Assembly: GCF_034190915.1 (NCBI RefSeq)
Contig: NW_026947485.1
Location: 133,750,337 to 133,814,336 of the forward strand
Origin: Cavia porcellus
Taxonomy: Eukaryota; Chordata; Mammalia; Rodentia; Caviidae
Reading direction: 5' to 3'
Length of the DNA: 64,000 nucleotides
Part shown: piece by piece, positions 1-12,314 of the stretch
Layout of the letters: every line of letters begins with the position of its first letter
Numbering within the stretch: the first letter of the stretch is position 1
Translations under genes and position numbers: made by a program
Notes under the pieces: generated by a model
What the model was told of the DNA's origin: nothing
What the model saw: only the letters and a program-made list of their open reading frames with translations
The model's database searches: none

Positions 1-27
1 TGGATTTGCAAGCAGCTACTTTTATTG

Positions 28-66
28 TGCACACGCATGCATGCACGCACACACACATGCACACAT
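28..66. repeat. CA/CG-rich simple repeat
   Basis: Alternating purine-pyrimidine tract of CA and GCATGCA steps. It is an imperfect microsatellite at the window edge with no coding content. Confidence 0.8.
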
Positions 67-502
67 GGTTTTGAAATAAGCATGGTTTATTGAAATATAT
101 TGATAAAAATAAAAGGAACAGTAAAAAAAAATGGAAAAATGAAGTCTGTTTTCTCTCTCATAAATCTATAGTACTAGCTTTTAAAAAATATAAAAGAAGA
201 TTGTGCACATCAAAACATTTGAGTTCCAATTATAGAAGCTTTCAAAGTTGTTTATTTCATAGAAAGCCATGACATGCTAGCCGGCAGCTTTCTTCTACTT
301 TAATTGTTTTCCAGGAAATTATGAGATGGGAAAATAGAGTCTAAATTTTTTCCTAATCTTAGTATAATTTATTTGAAAGTTGTTGTGTATATGTTTCAAC
401 CATCCTGCGAGAATATCTATCATCTAGCTATCTAATAACAAGTATTCTATTGAATATTTGGTGAACACAGTTCTGAAATATATTGCAGTAGGATCAATTT
501 TG
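67..502. other. AT-rich intergenic sequence
   Basis: I see nothing identifiable here. The 60-codon open frame at 90-272 has lysine/serine-rich low-complexity content and no recognisable family. Confidence 0.5.
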
Positions 503-529
503 TCATATCTATATGACATATAGATATGA
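503..529. repeat. Perfect 11-bp inverted repeat with 5-bp loop
   Basis: TCATATCTATA and TATAGATATGA are exact reverse complements separated by TGACA. The right arm leads straight into the 36-bp direct repeats at 531-602, which reuse the same TATCTATATGACA core. Confidence 0.85.
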
Positions 530-530
530 T

Positions 531-602
531 GACATATCTATATGACAAAGAGAGAACTGAATGATGGACATATCTATATGACAAAGAGAGAACTGAATGA
601 TG
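531..602. repeat. Two perfect 36-bp tandem copies
   Basis: The unit starting GACATATCTATATGACA occupies 531-566 and is repeated without a visible mismatch at 567-602. Identical copies imply a recent local duplication. Confidence 0.9.
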
Positions 603-1679
603 GAGAAGATGAGGAAAGAAACAAAAGATCTACTTATTGTCTTGTTGGAATATTTAATTTTCTCCATTCTCTAAGTAAATGCAAGTGACATGGAATAGGA
701 GGAAGACCTCTGTGAGTGGTGAAATATATGAATATGATAAATCTCTCTCCTAATTGCTATGGTGGCATGCATCATATAAGCAATGTGCAATCTCTTGGAG
801 AACCTGAGTAGATAGCAAAGTTGAGAGAATATTTTTTATTCCAGATATTGAGGCTGTTTTATAAGATGTAAAGACAGAAATGTTTCTGGAAGACATTCTG
901 TTCACTCCCATAGAGCTTTTACTGATCTACTGTAAAAAATCAATTTCTAGTTCCATATGTGTAGAACTCCTGTTGAGGTGAAAAGTAAAGGATATGCCTA
1001 GATCCAAAGAGGAGGTTGAACTTGAGTTTTCTAAAATAAATTCTACTAGGAAAAAAGTTAACAGGAAATATTAAGGCCAGAAAATTCATTCCGTGCATGA
1101 TGGTAGTTCTATAATGCTTCTTTTCTCCATGGAAAACTTGAACTACATTAGTTTTTAATTGCTTTGTCAACTTTAACTCTAAAGATTACCTTTATTCCCC
1201 TATATAGGAATTTAGGAGGAAAGATAAAAACTAAAAAGTTAACGCACAGGTTTCTAGAAACTTGACTTTTAAAATTTGCAGTTATTTATCACTGAGTAGT
1301 AACCTTTGAGTACTTTAGGATGATTTAAACACTTTGATATTCAGATTTAGCAGCTCTAATTTGGGCTTAATGATCATGATCAATTATCGGTGAAAGAGTT
1401 TTTGTGCTGCCACTTTTAAACAGAATATATATTTCTAAGCAAGGCCTATTTACTGGCTCTTGTGGACATCTTTTTTGTAATCTTGTTTTCATTTATATTA
1501 CAATAATGCTTATGATGTTAAATATATTCTGCAAGTAATATTGTGAAGAAATCTTTTGATTGGAGTAAAATCAGTTTGATTAACAAATTGTAAGTAGACT
1601 TAGTTTATTGAATCATTTTATTTTTCAATGAAATATAATTCTGAATATTTTATTGCAGTTTTTCATAGAAATCTACCCT
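603..1679. other. Unassigned AT-rich intergenic sequence
   Basis: No gene, SINE or LTR recognised. Short open frames such as the 76-codon minus frame at 940-1170 have no family features. Confidence 0.5.
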
Positions 1680-2267
1680 AAGCTCTAGACTTCCAGGAAG
1701 ATGACAGAGTTGTGAGTAGCAGAGAAAAAGCCTCTCGGGGATTTGGTGTCCAAATCATGGAATATAGCAATATGAAGAGCAGGAGGAGGGAAGTATGTCT
1801 CTGGGACCCAGAGGGATCTAAAGCAAGAACTGAAGCCCACAGGAAGAGTGAAGAGAGAAACTTCCATGAAGAAGAAGGATGTAAGCTGCACTTTCTCACT
1901 TAGCCTGGCTGGACTCACTGCATGGGAGAGGCAGCTTGAAACTGCAAACACTTAGTGACTCCTGGTGACCCCAGAGCTTTCACAGAGAAGGGCACTGGTG
2001 GAGTGGAGTGGGGAACTGCAGTGGACAACAGTTTTCTAATGTTTGTATGATATTCCTTTGTCCTCTAGCATTACTTCTAATTGCTTCTTTTCTTCTATTA
2101 CTCTATTTTTCCTCCAGGCCCTTATAAATTTTCTCCTGTTAGGGTAAAATTGTTATATGAGGGTTTATTTACTGCATACAATTTTCTGGTTTGTTTTATA
2201 ACCACAAATATAGTTCATATGGTTAACAGTAGCAAATTAATAATTGTCATAGGTTTGTCTTTTTTTT

Positions 2268-2345
2268 TTTCTTTTGTATTGGGGATTGAGCTCATGACCT
2301 CACATTGTTAGGTAGGTGTTTGTGCTGCTGAGCTAAATCCCCATC
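2268..2345 (-). mobile_element. ID-type SINE, antisense
   Basis: A T-run is followed by 'ggggattgagctcatgacc' and 'tgagctaaatcccc', the reverse complement of a tRNA-derived ID SINE with its A and B box regions. It is diverged, with an insertion in the middle. Confidence 0.65.
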
Positions 2346-2779
2346 ATTTGTAATTTTTCCAGGCTACATTTGATGCTGTTGATATTGTTGATTGTATCAC
2401 TTTAACTAAAATAACATAATTGTTCTTACTAGTTGTTTCTCCTGATATACCAAGACTGAGATTGCTTAATGGTCATAAAAAATATTAGAGGCCAGTGCAA
2501 AAAACTAGGTGCTGGGCCATATAGGCAATGTCTTCTTGTATCCAACAAATTGAAGAGATGAGATCTTGTATTAAATGCTAAATCCAAAATCCAAATATAT
2601 CTGGGAAATGTAGTCATTTCCGAAAGTTCTAAATATTAGCAATAAGGCTACTCATCATAGGTAATTTGCAAGCATCAATCCAGGAATTAAACTAAAAAGA
2701 TATTTAAGCAACATTCAGTCTCAGGTATGTAGCTCACCAAAGGTGAATATAGGTATTACTGAAATGAAACAGTCCAAAA

Positions 2780-3690
2780 GCTTCTCATCTGGATTCTGAA
2801 GTGGTAACAGTGGAAGTCACTAAGCAGATGAAAGATGCTCTAGAAAAAAAATTAAAGTAGAAATAATTTCTCAGATAACTAAAGGGATAGTGACCAGAAT
2901 GAAAGACATGTTAGTGATGCTAGAACAGATACTGTACAGATAAAAAAAGAGGGGAGCTTAGGAAAATGAAGCACACATGAATGCCTACCACAGGGAAACA
3001 TGGAATCCACACAGAAGATTCAAACAGATATCTATGAGATTAGAAATTCCATTGAAACTATACACAGCAGAATGAACCAAGGTGAGGACACAATGTCAGA
3101 TATAGAAGACCAGGAGGAATTAATTCAGCAGCTGCTAGGTGATGCAAAGAAGAATAACGTAAGATTGATTTCAGTCAATAAAAAAAGCAGGAGGTAATGT
3201 AAATGACATAAAAACATGTTCACTGATGTGATGGCAGAAAATTTCTATGGCAGGGAAAAATAATTTGGCATAGAGATAAGTGAGACATACAGAACCTAAT
3301 TATCCATGATCAAAAAAACTCTACAGCAAGGTATATAATTGCAATGACTCTAGGAATTCAGTGCAAGAATAGAACATTAAAAGCTGTTATAGAAAAGAAA
3401 CAAATTACCTATAAAGAAAAGCCTATCAGAATCATGGTAAACTTCTCAACACAAACCCTCAAGTCAAGGAGAGCATGGAGTGAACTATTTCAAGCCCTAA
3501 AAGAAAATTACTTCAAGCCCAGATTAATGTATCCCACAAAACTATCTTTCAAAATTGATGAAGAAATAAGATACTTCCATGATAAAGAACACCTGAGGAT
3601 ATTCCTGAACACCAAACCAGCACTCCAAAATATTCTGAGGGATATTATAGAAAGAGCTAACAATGATTATAAATTTTCAAAATCCTAACA
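2780..3690 (+). pseudogene. Broken L1 ORF1 (RNA-binding chaperone)
   Basis: Two open pieces survive. 3,000-3,197 encodes part of the coiled coil (QTDIYEIRNSIETIHSRMNQ) and the start of the RRM (DAKKNNVRLI). 3,344-3,688 encodes the C-terminal RNA-binding domain, with motifs KAVIEKKQITYKEKPIRI and FSTQTLKSRRAW closely matching the intact ORF1 at 16,000-17,052. Stops and indels separate them, for example in about 3,197-3,343. Without continuity no ORF1p trimer could be made. Confidence 0.85.
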
Positions 3691-4165
3691 GATGAATCCA
3701 CAAGACAAGGCAAACAATTAAATAGAGCAAGAAAAAATGGAGTCCCCAACAAGAAGACAGCATAACAAAGAAAAGTTAATACATATCAGTTATAATCATC
3801 AATGTTAATGGTCTTGATTCATCAATCAAAATAAACAGACAGCATACAATAATCACATTTAATTCAAACAGAAATTCATAGGCTGAAAGTCAAGAGATGG
3901 AAAACAATACTTCTTTCAGTGGGAACCTGGTAAAAAGAAGGGACAGCTATTTTATTTTTAGACAAAGTAGACTTCAAGCCAAGACTGATTAACAGTCCTT
4001 GTAAATGGAGCAAGCCAAAAGAAAGAGATAACAATCATAAGTATATATGCACCAAATACCAGTGCATACAGCTACAGAAAATAGATTTTAATGGACATGA
4101 AAAATCAAATAAGCACTAATACATTGTATTGTGGAATCTCAATGCCAACTGTCACAAATAGATTG

Positions 4166-5964
4166 ACTAGACAAAAAAAATGGGTGACTATGATTGTATA
4201 ATTGTGCCACATATGTTACATAAGGTTGCAGGGCAGTTGATACTCCCCTTTGATGGTTGTCAGGAAGCAAGTGGTCATCTTGGGGAACCCTGATGACAAG
4301 GGCTGTTAAAAACCAATTAGAAGCTTTTAACAGTGGTGGCTGCTGCCAAGTCAATAGAGATCACAGCTCCATCTGAGAGTCTCAAAAGACCCTAATCAAA
4401 GAACGCGACTAAGCTGTGCCTGGTCTTCTGATGCCTAGAGATTGTGAGACAGAAAGTGTGGTTAAAGTACTGAAACTTGCGGTAATTTGTATGCTGCCTA
4501 GGACAGTGCACTATGAAAGCCATGGGATCTCCTTCTGCCTCCAACAAGGACTCTGACCTGCAATGACCCATTTAATGAATTTAGGACTAGATTTTTAGGA
4601 AAAAGAAGACAAAGACAAGGGAAGAAAGGAAAGATGAGAAGATAAGGGGAATGAAGAGTTAGAAGAAGGCCACAGAATGATTTTATAAATGGATCATTTA
4701 TTATTTTTATGTAGAACTTTTCTTGAGTGAAAAGTACAACCTTAACTATTTTATTATATAGTATGCTACTTGTGCAGCAAAAGATAAAAACATTTTTTTC
4801 CTTTATGCATGAGTCTTCAGTATAGTTACTACTTCATCAGCATTTAAAGGGTTGACTAAGGAAGTTTGTTTTGTAAAGCAAAATATGAATTCATGAAATT
4901 TTGTTTTTGTATTTGAGTGTGATATACTCCAGTTCATTATTATTACTATTCTTTTAGACATTTAAATGGATCTTTATTTTTAAAGATAGAGTGATCTTCA
5001 TGTAGACCTCTGGGTCTTTTTACTATTGACTCTATTAGTCTTAGAGATATTTTACTCTTCAGCATAGGCATTTGATCCAGCTATGGAATATACCATCTTT
5101 CCTTGGCATCTGTGGAAAGATTGTTTCTGGGATTTCCCACTGATACCATTCCCATGGATGCTTGTCTTTTATACAACATGTTGTACTATGTGCATGTAAT
5201 TATGCACCTACTCTCACATACTTAAATCCATCCTAAGTTATTTATAATATCTAACATATTGTAAATGTTATGTAGCTAATTGTCATCCAGCATTTAGGGG
5301 ATGAAGTTAGGATGAAAAGTTTGTGTTTATTCACTGCAGAATCACTTTTGTCCTGAATATTGTTCACTGGTTCTTGGTTGGATCAGTGGGTTGTAGAAAC
5401 CACAGATTTGGACTGACACCTGTGCTCTCTGTCCCAGATGTGAAGTCAACCAGAGTCTAGTCAGAAATGGTGTTTAGAATCTACAGTCTGTATGTTAAGT
5501 GTATATATTATGGTGTAGTCATTTGTTCTAGGCTTTTTAGTTATTAGAGTATTGAAATATATGGTTTATTTTTAAGACAAAATATGTTAATATTGATATT
5601 TTGAATTTAAGTTTAAAATTTCCAAGTACTGAACTTGCTGTTAAGTCCTTCAGACTACCAATGGTGCCTAAGACTTCTGTCACCAGCCACAAGTTTTGGT
5701 GTGTGGGAAGAGCCACCCTGACCTCAGGTTAGCTGCTTACAAATTCAGGCTCCTTATGGATTCTTTAATCTTCATGTATCAGGGACATTGACCTGCTGGG
5801 ATGAGGGGTACAGAGATAGGATGAACTAAGAGACAGAGACCATTGAGTAATTTGCAAAGGGTGCTGGGAGATCAAGGCCTCAGGATGCATAAAGACCATG
5901 ACTCTCCAGGTGGAGTGCATTGGTAACTGGAAATCAACTTTAACACCAGCTGAAATGAATCAGC
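4166..5964. other. Unassigned intergenic sequence, possibly old repeat
   Basis: No gene seen. The segment at about 4,190-4,560 has the mixed composition of an old interspersed repeat, but I cannot name a family. The rest is AT-rich single-copy-like DNA. Confidence 0.4.
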
Positions 5965-6069
5965 ATGGTGCTGAGTGTGAATGGCCCAACTGAGGATTGC
6001 AGCCAGCATAAAAAGGAGACCTGGAGAGGAAGAGTAACATTGTGGGTTCTCCTAAGCGAGTGTTGTTAT

Positions 6070-6420
6070 TTGAAGCTGTTGGTTTTCCTGGAGGAACTTG
6101 TCATGCTAGTTCCCTGCTATGAACTCGGCTATTACAATTGGAGGAACTCAGGACCTTATCACTGAGCATGACTGTAGTTTACTTTGGGGGAGCTTTGGCC
6201 ATTATGTTGAGCATCATTTTCTGGCTCTGGAGAGAAAGATGCATGCTGTTTAATCTTCAGGAGAAGCTTGTCACGCTGGCTTCCTGATATGAACTTGGCT
6301 CTTCTCATCACTTGGGACCTCATTGTTGCTGAGGACAGCGGACTTTTCAGGGGAGCCTTGGTTCTTATTTTGAACATCACTTCTTGGCTCTCATACACAC
6401 AACCTTTGGCCTTATGGCAC
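6070..6420. repeat. Diverged tandem duplication, period about 170 bp
   Basis: The segment with 'gaacttgtcatgctagttcc' at about 6,092 recurs about 170 bp later as 'aagcttgtcacgctggcttc'. The following parts ('gggggagctttggccatta' and 'ggggagccttggttctta') also match in order. A shorter echo (TGTGGGCTCTAG and TGTGGGATCCAG) follows at about 6,490-6,560. It is old and its source is unidentified. Confidence 0.65.
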
Positions 6421-7495
6421 AGATCCTTCACCCCACCGGCATAGACTTTCTAGCTTCCACCCTGACCTTTGGACTTTCCCAGCTCAGACTTGCATGAGTC
6501 ATTGTTGTGGGCTCTAGCCTCCAATTGGACTCATGTAGGGCATTGCTGTGGGATCCAGGTCCTTGGCTCGATTTAATATGTGGATAGATTTCCTAAACTT
6601 TCTTTGTATTTAACTCTTTGGGTGATCATCATAAAATAATACTATAAATTATGTGTCCTGTATTTTGTTGTTCTCCTTGAAACCTCTGAGTACAACGCCA
6701 CATAACTACTATTTATCAGCCAGTACATGGGGAAGGGTAGCAAGTGACTCCGAGAACAGTAATGGTGGTTGCTGTGGGCTAGTAGGAAGCATTCTTGCAA
6801 GGATGAGATGGGGCATTAAGGAAGCTATGGCTTTCCCTGGTGATACTTTGTATTACATTGCTTTAAAGATCCTTATTGCCCTTAACTAGTCTTATTTTGT
6901 CCTATGAACATCACAGTATCACTAGCCTTAGGGTTTCTGTTGTGACCAGAAGCTGGGGGAGAATTTCCTCATTCCAATTTGACTCAAAGGGCAGGACAAG
7001 GACACCCTTGGACATTCTCTAGATTCAGTTTATAATTTGTGGCCCTCAACATTTGCAACTTGCTACAATGTTTTAAAGACATCAAGAAAGTGCTATACTT
7101 GTGATTACACTTTATTATTGCAAAAAACACAAATCAGAATTAGTCAAAGGAAGAGGAAAACAGAAAAGAATCTGGGATTAGGAAGGTAGGTTTCGAATGT
7201 GAAGTTGATGTGTTTTTAGTAACACATAATTCTCAATATTGATGTGTGGCCACGCATACATGCAGTACTGCCAATTTAGCAAGATAATACAAGCTTTGGT
7301 ATGAACAGTTTTATTGATATGTATTTCATTATGTAGGCATGACTGAATCATCAACCACTTGGTTGAATACAATCTTCAGCTTTCGTCCCTTTTTGAAGAT
7401 CAAACTAGTACTGTGTATGGCTCAGAATCCTAATGCATATTGTGTGGTTTTGGGTGAGGCCAGTACCCACCTTAAGTCATCTTATGATCATAGCC
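6421..7495. other. Unassigned intergenic sequence
   Basis: Apart from the short GTGGG-type echo near 6,500-6,560, I recognise nothing. The small open frames at 6,653-6,889 and 7,178-7,372 show no protein-family features. Confidence 0.45.
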
Positions 7496-7499
7496 TGGA

Positions 7500-7680
7500 A
7501 CACAGAGGTGCTCACTGGTGGCCCATACCTGCAATCACAGCATTTAGGAGGCTGAGAGTCCTGGGTGGATTGTTGCTAGTTCTAGGCCCACCTGAGCTAC
7601 ATAGTGAGTTCAATACTGGCCTGACCTACTTAGCAAGATCTTGTCTCAAAAAACCAAAATAAATAAGTAAATAAATAATA
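7500..7680 (+). mobile_element. B1-like SINE (7SL-derived), sense
   Basis: It shows the order 'ggtggcccatacctgcaatc', 'gcatttaggaggctgag', 'gagctacatagtgag' and 'gatcttgtctcaaaa', ending in an A-rich AAATAAATA tail. The open frame at 7,339-7,662 only reads through this repeat. Confidence 0.75.
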
Positions 7681-7684
7681 AATT

Positions 7685-8062
7685 TGTGGGAAAATACTCC
7701 TGTCACAGACAAAGCCTCATGTGTTGTATGTGGGGTTTTTTGGAGGTGACTGATCATGGGTTTGTGGTGCTGGATTAGTCTCTTGATTGGTTTATAGCTG
7801 GGTGTGATGTTGGGAGGTAAAACCTTAATTGGGAAGAAACTTGTTATTGTGAATGTGGCTTAGAACTGTGTAAGTCCCTCTTTCTCCCTTGCTCTTCTCT
7901 CTGTTTCCTGTCTGCCATGCCATAAACTGTTTCTCCTTTGCCATGCCTGGCAACCAGCTGATTTGGGCCTGAAACCTCTTCAAAGTGTGATCCCAAATTG
8001 ACTTCTCTTTAAACTGTGGGTTTTGCACATTGTGTCTCAGTAATGAGAAAGTAACTAAAACA
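7685..8062 (+). mobile_element. MaLR-like LTR relic
   Basis: A TG-start 'tgggaaaatactcctgtcac' is followed by 'aagcctcatgtgttg', 'ccttgctcttctctctg', 'ccatgccataaactgtttc' and an end 'tgtgtctcagtaatgagaaagtaactaaaaca'-type terminus (only part is quoted from 8,030-8,062). The same order appears in the LTR relics at 31,850-32,170 and 54,045-54,421. This is typical of non-autonomous ERVL-MaLR LTRs. The subfamily is not resolved. Confidence 0.5.
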
Positions 8063-8137
8063 ATTACCTTCTAGTTCAATATTTAGCACATACTTGAGGT
8101 TATATCGATGTTTATAAAACCAGGATTATTATTATAG

Positions 8138-8295
8138 TTCTTTGTTTTTGAGACAGAACCTTGCTATGTTGTTCAGATTATGATTGAACTCACTATGGAG
8201 CCAAGGCTTGCCTTGAACTCATGACAACCCTCTTGCCTCAGCCTTCAGAGTGCTTGGATTACAGGCATGCCTAGTTTACACCATGTCTAGTTTAA
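8138..8295 (-). mobile_element. B1-like SINE, antisense
   Basis: The string 'tttttgagacagaaccttgc' and later 'cctcagccttcagagtgct' and 'ggattacaggcatgcc' are the reverse complement of a B1/Alu-like 7SL SINE. Confidence 0.75.
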
Positions 8296-9164
8296 AAGTC
8301 AACATTTTATGAGCACTCAGTTTGAATCAGAGCAGTATTTCTCTGTGAAGTAATTTATTTATCATCTTTAGAACACATAATTTATAAAAGACACAATTAA
8401 CTACCATAATCCAAGCATTCTTTTTAAATGCAGAGATATTAGGCTATCCTACCTTGATTTTGCAACTGCTAGCTATATTTTTGTAGTGTTTTGTTCTCTT
8501 CTGATGATACGCATTGAGTTCACACATTTATGAGAGGGGTCAAAATTATCTGCATATTCTTGACAGACTGGAATATACTTTTAACCAAAAATACAGGGAT
8601 TATGTTAGTTTATAGTGAAGGAAAATACTTTTAAATGTCTATATTACAAACGAAGCTATTCAAAAAAGGAAAATTGTGGAAGATAAAAGATGATAAATTT
8701 TTATGGAAAAATGAAAAAGATACTTTATTCTTTTTATTTTTATGTTTTGATGCAAAATTATTCGGAATAAAAGCACTTATTTACTGCCAGTGTGATAAAT
8801 TTAATAATAAGGCATAAAACACTAATAATTAGCAATAAATGTATGACTTTCACATCTCAAGAATTTGCAAGTTTAGTGAGTAAAGCTGGCAGCAAATCAT
8901 AGCTTCTCCATGTATTCTCCAGAATACAGATATCTGGAAAAACTACTTAATAAAGGGGAAGTGAAGAATTCTGGGAAAATTGAGAAATAGTTCACAGGAA
9001 ACCTAGAAATCATGGAGAATCAGAAGAAGAGAGAGAAAAAACTGTCCTGAGTACTAGTGCAGGCTCGTGGAGAGGGGCACCCAAATCTGCAAGCACCCCA
9101 GGGAGAGCTGGCAGCCCAGTGATAAACAGTACACCAGTAGCACTAGCCCCAGGGAAACCCCATG
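8296..9164. other. Unassigned AT-rich sequence
   Basis: No identifiable gene or repeat. The last 6 bases (CCCATG, 9,159-9,164) are the left TSD of the solo LTR. Confidence 0.5.
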
Positions 9165-9556
9165 TGACCCGGCCAGGTAAGTCCACGGAGACCCTAGATG
9201 GGGAGTGGGGATGAAAGAGAGCAAGAGACACAAAGAGTGGAGACAAGCTGAGGAATTCCAATCAAGGCTCATTTATTCACTGATGGAGTAACAAATATAT
9301 AGGGTGTTGAGGAGGAGGGATTTGCGTGCTGAGACATCAGCAGGTAACTTAGCAACAGCGGCAAGACGAGGTTCATAGGTCAGTTCGAATTTCCCGCCAG
9401 GGGCTCATAAGGCAGGCTGATTAACTTAATTCCTGAATAGGCCAAACAAGCTAGGTAGCCAAGGTGCTGCTAACTACCAAACTTAAGTCCTAGAGGGAGT
9501 TAAGGTGGTGCAGCCTGCAGATGTTAAGGTGGCAGGCAATTACAGGGCTTCCCACA
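9165..9556 (-). mobile_element. Solo LTR of a class II-like ERV, 6-bp TSD
   Basis: Read on the minus strand, the 392-bp unit begins TGTGGGAAGCCCTG and ends GGCCGGGTCA, so it has TG...CA termini. It is flanked by CCCATG at 9,159-9,164 and 9,557-9,562, a perfect 6-bp TSD. An AATAAA signal lies on the minus strand at 9,272-9,277. No internal retroviral sequence is present, so this is the product of LTR-LTR recombination. Six-base duplications are usual for betaretrovirus/IAP-type integrases. The sequence is clearly different from the LTRs at 42,288 and 47,035, although both begin TGT(T)GGGA on the sense strand. Confidence 0.8.
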
Positions 9557-9562
9557 CCCATG

Positions 9563-11548
9563 GTTATTGTAAACTGTAAATTCAGTGAGGGGATTAACTT
9601 TGAAAGTCACTCCTTCCATATGGCAGGCAAACTTTAGCGAGGAAATCTACTTGCAGTGCCCTCTAGCTTGAGGAGTGATATAATTAAGAGCCATTTAAGA
9701 AGTGGTTTATAATTTAAGACTCAGCTACTTTAAGGAACTAGAAGGCGCAGAAAAAGCATACTTGAGAATCTTCAGAATCACTCTACCGAAGTTGCTGGGT
9801 GGGTGACTGTAAATTTCAGCAGTGGCAATCTCAGGTTGTTGAGCACACAGTGGTCCTGCCTGCCTATTGAGAAGCCAGGATACTGTTGTGTGGTTTTCTG
9901 AGGGATCTGGGTCTGAAAGTGCTAGGGTTAAATGTAGTTGACTGCTTTTCTCCCCTTGCTACCTACTATCACCACAGAACTCAGTGGTCTGTTTTTTTTC
10001 ACCTACATGTTCAAGGACACGCCTTTGGGTGAATATTTGACACATACATACCTGCTTGTACGGATAGAGAGGCTCTGGAGTAAGTGGGGCAATTCAGGAA
10101 CCCACAGCTGGCGAAGCTAGTCACAGATAGCAGTGGCCCTGGGTGCACAGAACGGCCCCAACACGTGCTAAAAGTTTCAGGATCGAGTTACTTATGGCTG
10201 GGGTAATTTCAGATTTTATGCAGGGTCTGTCACTGGCCATTCAGACTCTACTAGGTGGTATGCTGTGAGAGTCTAAACTGAGTAGATGACACCCTGCGCT
10301 TTCCTATCTATAGCTTCCATTTGAGTTAGGAGAGTGAGAGTAAATAGGTCAGAGGGAGAGAAAAAAAATTTATCCCTTTGGTTTTCACTTATGCAACAAA
10401 AACTCTCTTTGTCTCCCTCTGCCTGTCTCCGTTCCTGTCCCTCTCTCTTTCTGGGTTCAAGTGGATAGGTCTCCCTCCTGTTTTTCATGGCTCAAGACTG
10501 GGAATGAAAACCTTGCTGCATAGTTATTTACCCCAGGATATCATACTCCCTCTTGTGGCTTTTCTGTACCTTGTATATAAATCAGTTGATTAAAATCATC
10601 CCCACATAATGAGTTGAGGCAATATTATTTTTGAGTCGACTTGTCTATAATAACTGAAACCATGGGTGGGGGAAATACTGGCAGTAGATTGCTATGCCTT
10701 TCAAGAGAGTCTTCTTGTCCCTTGTGGTAGAGTCTAAAATTATTATCAGCCTCCAGTAGTGACATGACTATTTCAATATCATTAATATGGTATTGTCATG
10801 GGATTAGGTGCATGTAGAAGATAAGCCATGATGATGTCAATTAAAGAAATGAGTTACTATAATGAAAATAGTGATTTAGAAAGTCTGTGGAATAGCAATC
10901 AATGTTGGCTACACAGCAGCAGCATATGCAAGGAAATGGAGCACTTTTAATTTGTGAATATACATTGAAAAATCAAACAGTTTTAAAAACTCTTTAGGAG
11001 TGCTCCATTTCCTACCGTGACAGGGAAGATGCAGCTCAGGACAAAGAAGATTTTCTAGTTGAAAGAGTAGAGAAATTCAGTGCTAATAAAATACTCAACA
11101 TTATCAGACCAATTTTATGAAGGTAATACTCATAAATCGGAAGCATAGGAACATTGAATTATATAGAAGAATCATCTCGGCAGACATAGGTGGGGGTTGA
11201 GAACTTGAGCCCCAATCTCTTTAAGTCTGTCATGTGGGTAGTGTCAGAATCTCCTTTTTATCTGAAAGCACCAGCTTTTCCTTCAAAAAAGTTTTGAATA
11301 ATAGTCTCTGCTTCCTCAAGAGGAAAGATTCAATAATATAAGACTTTCACTAAGGCTGAACTGACAGATGCTTCCACTGTATACCTAACAGTAATTCCCT
11401 ATTTCAGAAACAGGGTTAAGTGGTCTCCCCAAGCTCATGCACTCTACAGTTATTTGCACAATCTCGGTTTCATCATTGTCTAAGCAGGAGGAAAGCTGGA
11501 GGAGTTACAGATGTCTGTGTCCAAATAGCAACTTCTAAGTAGCATTTG
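9563..11548. other. Unassigned intergenic sequence
   Basis: Mixed composition with no recognised gene. A 71-codon minus frame at 10,273-10,488 lies over a CT-rich tract and has no family motif. A TATATAAAT string at about 10,575 is not followed by anything that looks like a transcript. Confidence 0.4.
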
Positions 11549-11630
11549 CAGGGCTGGGGATGTAGCTCAGGGCTCAGCACCTACCTGGCGGACTCAAGGC
11601 CCTGTTTGATTCCCAATATCGCTCCCCATT
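11549..11630 (+). mobile_element. ID-type SINE, sense
   Basis: 'gggctggggatgtagctcag' is a classic tRNA-Ala-derived ID start with A box. It is followed by 'aaggccctgtttgattccca', the B-box region. Confidence 0.85.
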
Positions 11631-12314
11631 GGATTTATACAATTTTTCTCCTAATAGTGGTAGTATTAGTGGAGTGGGGTATTGGTGGGAGTGGGAAATA
11701 GGTGTTGATGGTGCACATTTGTGAGGCTAAACAACATAGGCTTATAGATATTTTTTGGATTAAAAAGAAAACTTTGAAGCTTGTTCTGTATTGCATTTTC
11801 TAGCCTAGTATTCAATATTTTTATCTAATTTTATTTACTTCTCTTAATAAATATACTCAGTTCTTCTCTTTTATTAGAATTTATAATACTAAATCATATT
11901 TCACAATCCAGAAAATGGTAATTTTGAGAATTTATCCAATAATTTCTGGTGGTCCTTCAAACTTTATATACATGTAAGGGTGCCCTTTATAGCTGCCCGT
12001 CAGCATACATAAACTTGAAATGCTTATTAATAATGTTGGGATTGTGGAGGTATTTAGGGCTAAATCCTGATTATAACTTCAGTTAAAAACCAATATATTC
12101 TTCAGACCTATCGAAAGAATTTGTTCAAGCCATTGATCTCTAATGTTAGTGTACTCTTTCAACTAAACTGAATAAGTGGGACATTGATGCCAAGTAGGGT
12201 ATTGGTAAAGCCCAACGCCACCTGGCCCCAACAGTGGATAAACATTGCCTATCCTGGCAACATCCAGAAGATCCTAGAGTTCTGTGGAACCACTGTAATT
12301 TTCCATGGAGTCGT
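11631..12314. other. Unassigned AT-rich sequence
   Basis: No gene or recognisable repeat. Confidence 0.45.

Larger units (their letters stand above)
1680..4165 (+). mobile_element. Degraded sense L1 relic: 5' region, ORF1 and start of ORF2
   Basis: The first part (about 1,680-2,040) resembles the 5' region of the antisense element ending at 60,360, with a matching run around a gatggcaga-type motif and a later 'gaccca' motif. ORF1 protein similarity then covers about 2,780-3,690. The ORF2 endonuclease start (VNGL-type motif) and a YAPN-type motif appear between 3,780 and 4,060. The 2,041-2,700 stretch does not match L1 and contains an ID SINE, so it is probably a later insertion or rearrangement. 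The 3' end is lost near 4,165. Many stops and indels mark it as old. Confidence 0.75.

Noticed and set aside
10560..10640. TATATAAAT followed by a possible LTR end
   Set aside because: No terminal TG/CA pair or TSD could be found around it.
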